From Nitrospirillum pindoramense (GTDB lineage Bacteria; Pseudomonadota; Alphaproteobacteria; Azospirillales; Azospirillaceae): a DNA stretch of 64,000 bases. Where the stretch lies: positions 158,633-222,632 of the forward strand of contig NZ_VITR01000013.1 of the NCBI RefSeq assembly GCF_007827955.1, read 5' to 3'. The position numbers and the translations under genes are program-made. Under the pieces are notes generated by a model, which made no database searches, was not told the DNA's origin, and saw only the letters and a list, made by a program, of their open reading frames with translations. Below are positions 61,319-64,000 of this stretch, piece by piece (position 1 is the first letter of the stretch; every line of letters begins with the position of its first letter).

Positions 61319-62743
61319 TTAGTGCCTTTTAACCGCAGCCTGGACCACATGACCGGCACCCGGCTTGCCGGCCACCATGGTCATGCCTTCCTGCATGTCG
61401 CGGAAGGTGTCCTGGTCCTGGGCGACAATGGCCTGGAACTGCTTCAGATCCTTGCCGTCCAGCTTGCGGCCGGCCTCGATTTTGGCCTCCTTGCTGTCGG
61501 GGTTGATCTGCTGGCCGCCGCGCAGCACCTCAAAGTGCAGGTGCGGGCCGGTGGCGCGGCCGGTGGCGCCGACATAGCCGATGACGTCCCCCTGGGCCAC
61601 CCGCAGGCCGGCCCGCATGCCCTTGGCGATGCGGCTCATATGGCCGTAGGCGGTTTCCATCTGGTTGCCATGGCGCAGCTTGACGTAGTTGCCATAGCTG
61701 CTGAACGGCCCGGCCTGCTCCACCACGCCGTCACCGGCGGCATAGATGGGGGTACCCACCGGGGCGCCGAAGTCCTTGCCCTTGTGCATCTTGCTGTAGC
61801 CCAGCACCGGATGCATACGCATGCCGAAGCCGGAGGTGACGCGGGCCCCGTCGATGGGCGTGCGCAGGATGGCGCGGCGGATGCTTTCGCCCAGGGCGTT
61901 GTAATAGTCGGCCGTCCCGCCGGCGGCCTGATAGCGATAGATGGCCTTCTCCTTGCCCGACAAGGTCAGGGAGGCGAACTGAATTTCGCCATCGCGGGCG
62001 GCTTGGCCATCCTCGGTGTAATAGCGCTCGAACAGGATTTCGAAGGTATCGCCCGGCTGCAGGTCGCGCTGGAAGTCGACATCGTAGGCGTAGCGCTTGA
62101 TGAAGGCGTCCAACACGGGGTAGGGGACGCCAGCGGCGCTGGCCGCTTCCGACAGGCTGCTGGTGATGCGGCCACGGGCGGCCACCAGCTTCTTCTCCAG
62201 CGGCTTGTCGATCTGCCGCGCCTGATAGCGCCCGCCATTGAAGGCGACGGACACGGCGCGCTCGGCCGCCGGCTGGAACTCCAGCCCGATGAACTTGTCA
62301 CCCTCGCTGTGGTCGAACAGCACGGTGATGCCCTGGCCCGCCTTCATGCGGCGGACGTCATACACGCCGCTCAGGGCGCTGATGGCGTTGTGGGCGCTGT
62401 CGGCGGGGACGCCGCCGTCCATCAGCACCTGCATCAGGGTACTGCCACGGCCGACATTGACATGGCGGCGTTCCACCGGATCGACGGACAGCTGGGCGCC
62501 CGCCTGGGGTGTGCCGGCCTGCGGCGGCGCGGCGGTGGCCACGGTGGTCTGCTGGGGAACCTGCTGGTCCTTGGGCGCGGCCGCGGCGGCTGCGGCCAGG
62601 TCGGGGTCCACATCGGACGGCGGCGCCGGCGGCAGGGCCTGCGGGGCCACGGCCACGGTGCCCGTGTCGTCCAGCGACGCCAGGGAAACGATGCCACCCA
62701 AGGTCAGGGCGACGGCCGATGTCACGGCGATCCGTTTCAGCAA
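61319..62743 (-). CDS. M23 family metallopeptidase (LytM/NlpD-like)
   Basis: About 474 residues. Signal anchor (IAVTSAVALTLGGIVSLASL), an Ala/Pro/Gln-rich region, OapA/LysM-like segments (RHVNVGRGSTLMQVLM), and the peptidase domain with SGFGMRMHPVLGYSKMHKGKDFGAP (H-x3-D type zinc site) and ATGPHLHFEVL (HxH). It would cut peptidoglycan cross-bridges or activate amidases. Start: TTG at 62741-62743 with GGGGGAG upstream. GTG 62752 or a GTG 60 codons upstream are possible, but the latter puts the signal segment deep inside. All zinc residues are present. Confidence 0.9.
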   Translation of the reverse strand: MLKRIAVTSAVALTLGGIVSLASLDDTGTVAVAPQALPPAPPSDVDPDLAAAAAAAPKDQQVPQQTTVATAAPPQAGTPQAGAQLSVDPVERRHVNVGRGSTLMQVLMDGGVPADSAHNAISALSGVYDVRRMKAGQGITVLFDHSEGDKFIGLEFQPAAERAVSVAFNGGRYQARQIDKPLEKKLVAARGRITSSLSEAASAAGVPYPVLDAFIKRYAYDVDFQRDLQPGDTFEILFERYYTEDGQAARDGEIQFASLTLSGKEKAIYRYQAAGGTADYYNALGESIRRAILRTPIDGARVTSGFGMRMHPVLGYSKMHKGKDFGAPVGTPIYAAGDGVVEQAGPFSSYGNYVKLRHGNQMETAYGHMSRIAKGMRAGLRVAQGDVIGYVGATGRATGPHLHFEVLRGGQQINPDSKEAKIEAGRKLDGKDLKQFQAIVAQDQDTFRDMQEGMTMVAGKPGAGHVVQAAVKRH

Positions 62744-63913
62744 GGCCCCCACTCCCCCAATCCAAACCGCATCGTCAAAATCCTCTGACCTCAAAGCTAC
62801 ACAGGGGCCCCATCGGGCGCAGTTTTCCGGGATGCCGTTGCCGGTCCCCGGGCACAGTGTCGACGGGCCGCCCTGCCGAACGGCCTTGCCATGGCGCCAA
62901 GCGCGCCACGGAAATCCCCACACCGAACTCCGTCCCCGAAAGGGGAGCCCGGCCTGGGGGAGAGGAACTGACGACTGGAAACGCCGACCCCGGTGCGTGC
63001 GCCCCGGAGGCTCGGCAGGTCGTAACGCCCCAGCTTCTTCTCATTCTCATCCGTTGGGTCCAGGACAACCGCTCAAAAAGGCAGGAAATGCCTGGCCATC
63101 GGTTGGGCCAATCCTCGCGTGACGTGATTGTCACTGTCAACGGGAACATCCTACGTACGGCACGTTAATAAGACTTGAAAGACAGCGAGGTTTGAGTCCG
63201 TGCGGCCGGCCCGCGACATAGACCCGGGTCGTGGCGAAATTGAGGCGAAGCACGGCGCCTCCTTCGCTGGTCGCGCCGGCAGGCGAAAGCGCCGGCCTAT
63301 GGACCTGTGCTGTGCCTGTGCACGCGCGCGCGATCATATATAGGGATCGTCTATGGATTGGCCTTGGCGTCTGGCCTTTTTGCCGCTTGGTTCGGGGGCT
63401 TGGACAAAAATCGTCATGGTGCTGCAAGATTTCTGTAGACAGGCCCCGGGTGGGGTCTCTATAACCCCGTTCACCGACGCGGCGGGCGACAACGAACGGC
63501 GCGACGGCGAAGCGATCCCTGAGTTCTGGCGGTTGACGCTGGTGGTTGAGGGGTGGCGGTTCTGGCGGTAACGCCGCTGGACGAAACGGAATTTGCCCTT
63601 CCTGTCCGGGTATGGGCTGATCCTCCTGGGGATCGGTCAAGGATGGGGTTGTGGTTTGAGCGCGTTTTTGCGTTTGGGTCACGGGTTCTTGAACAAGTGA
63701 ACGTCTTGAGAAGGGATGCGCAGACGGCGGTTCCGATGATGGGCCCGGTACGGGCAGCAACATGGAAACGACCAGAACGCATCTTGAATACATGCTCTGA
63801 AATTGACCCCTGAGGGATCGGGGGTTCAGGAACGGACTTGGGTTTAGGTGCCGACGAAGGTTGGTTTCCGTCGAGGTCGTCATCGAGCTTCATGCTTGAG
63901 GATGAACCGCATT
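62744..63913. other. Long upstream region of the rRNA operon
   Basis: About 1.17 kb without a supported gene between the M23 peptidase start and the 16S gene. Open frames on both strands cover parts of it, but none has an RBS or family resemblance. It holds the peptidase promoter and the rRNA promoter and leader. I could not see a standard boxA (TGCTCTTTAACA-like) motif. Confidence 0.5.
63436..63465 (+). promoter_or_regulatory. Candidate rRNA operon promoter
   Basis: TAGACA (63436-63441) and TATAAC (63460-63465), 18 bases apart, are near-consensus -35/-10 elements, each one base off TTGACA and TATAAT, about 450 bases before 16S. Additional promoters may exist. Confidence 0.5.
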
Positions 63914-64000
63914 GAACCTGAGAGTTTGATCCTGGCTCAGAACGAACGCTGGCGGCATGCCTAACACATGCAAGTCGAACGAAGGCTTCGGCCTTAGTGG
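63914..64000 (+). rRNA. rrs: 16S ribosomal RNA, 5' end only
   Basis: AGAGTTTGATCCTGGCTCAG (63921-63940), the universal 16S start region (E. coli 8-27), is followed by AACGAACGCTGGCGGCATGC and CTAACACATGCAAGTCGAAC. Position 1 should lie near 63914. The gene continues beyond the window. The variable segment GAAGGCTTCGGCCTTAGTGG is what suggests Azospirillaceae. Confidence 0.97.

Noticed and set aside
63137..63883. 248-residue minus-strand frame in the rRNA leader
   Set aside because: Overlaps the rRNA promoter region, has no RBS and an Arg/Pro/Ser-rich random composition.

Overview
The window is a stretch of chromosome from a high-GC alphaproteobacterium. The last ~87 bases are the start of a 16S rRNA gene. 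Its first hypervariable segment, together with the gene neighbourhoods (secA divergent from ppiC-argJ-mutT; comF-grxC-nitrilase; an NDUFAF5-like methyltransferase; a SUV3-like helicase with an S4 protein), suggests Rhodospirillales, probably Azospirillaceae (Azospirillum/Nitrospirillum/Niveispirillum type). The family assignment is inference from memory of 16S sequence, not a search. Almost everything looks like vertically inherited core or near-core genes. I see no insertion sequence, prophage, integrase or CRISPR array.

Layout. 0-3.2 kb: 3' part of heme A synthase (ctaA), a small membrane protein, a DJ-1/PfpI-like protein that lacks the family cysteine, and a motA without motB. 3.4-6.2 kb: thiamine operon thiO-thiS-thiG-thiE behind a TPP riboswitch. 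6.4-13.2 kb (mostly minus strand): polA, tRNA-Arg(CCG), a membrane protein and an exported M1 aminopeptidase. An AT-richer gene-free gap of ~800 bp follows. 14-17.6 kb: a Cache-type chemoreceptor, greB and two small coupled genes. 17.7-24 kb: secA, then divergent ppiC, argJ and mutT. 24-29.4 kb: a second chemoreceptor, methyltransferase, comF, grxC, nitrilase-family amidase and a mazE/mazF-type toxin-antitoxin pair. 29.5-32.4 kb: aromatic amino acid catabolism (hppD, an Lrp-type regulator, phhA). 32.4-37.1 kb: an SDR-like protein lacking the catalytic lysine, an 1145-residue GlmS-like protein and an ArsC-like protein. 37.1-42.3 kb: two divergent membrane histidine kinases and an unknown helical protein. 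42.4-47.4 kb: dctA, a small secreted protein, and a cell-wall pair that resembles E. coli ldtD-mepK. 47.7-60.7 kb: htpG, pcm, an exported unknown, a SUV3-like helicase, Hsp15, an M48 protease, YjbR and MOSC proteins, and clpB. 60.8-64 kb: an AT-rich small secreted orphan, an M23 peptidase, a long rRNA leader and the start of 16S rRNA.

Regulation that can be read directly includes a TPP riboswitch whose 3' end supplies the thiO ribosome binding site. There are also near-identical heat-shock (RpoH-type) promoters upstream of clpB and htpG, and several strong intrinsic terminators. One terminator hairpin carries the ribosome binding site of the following gene.

I did not find a clearly new multi-gene system. 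The observations most worth checking are the giant GlmS-like enzyme, the two enzyme-like proteins that have lost catalytic residues, the terminator/RBS overlap, and the divergent kinase locus with its unknown partner protein.
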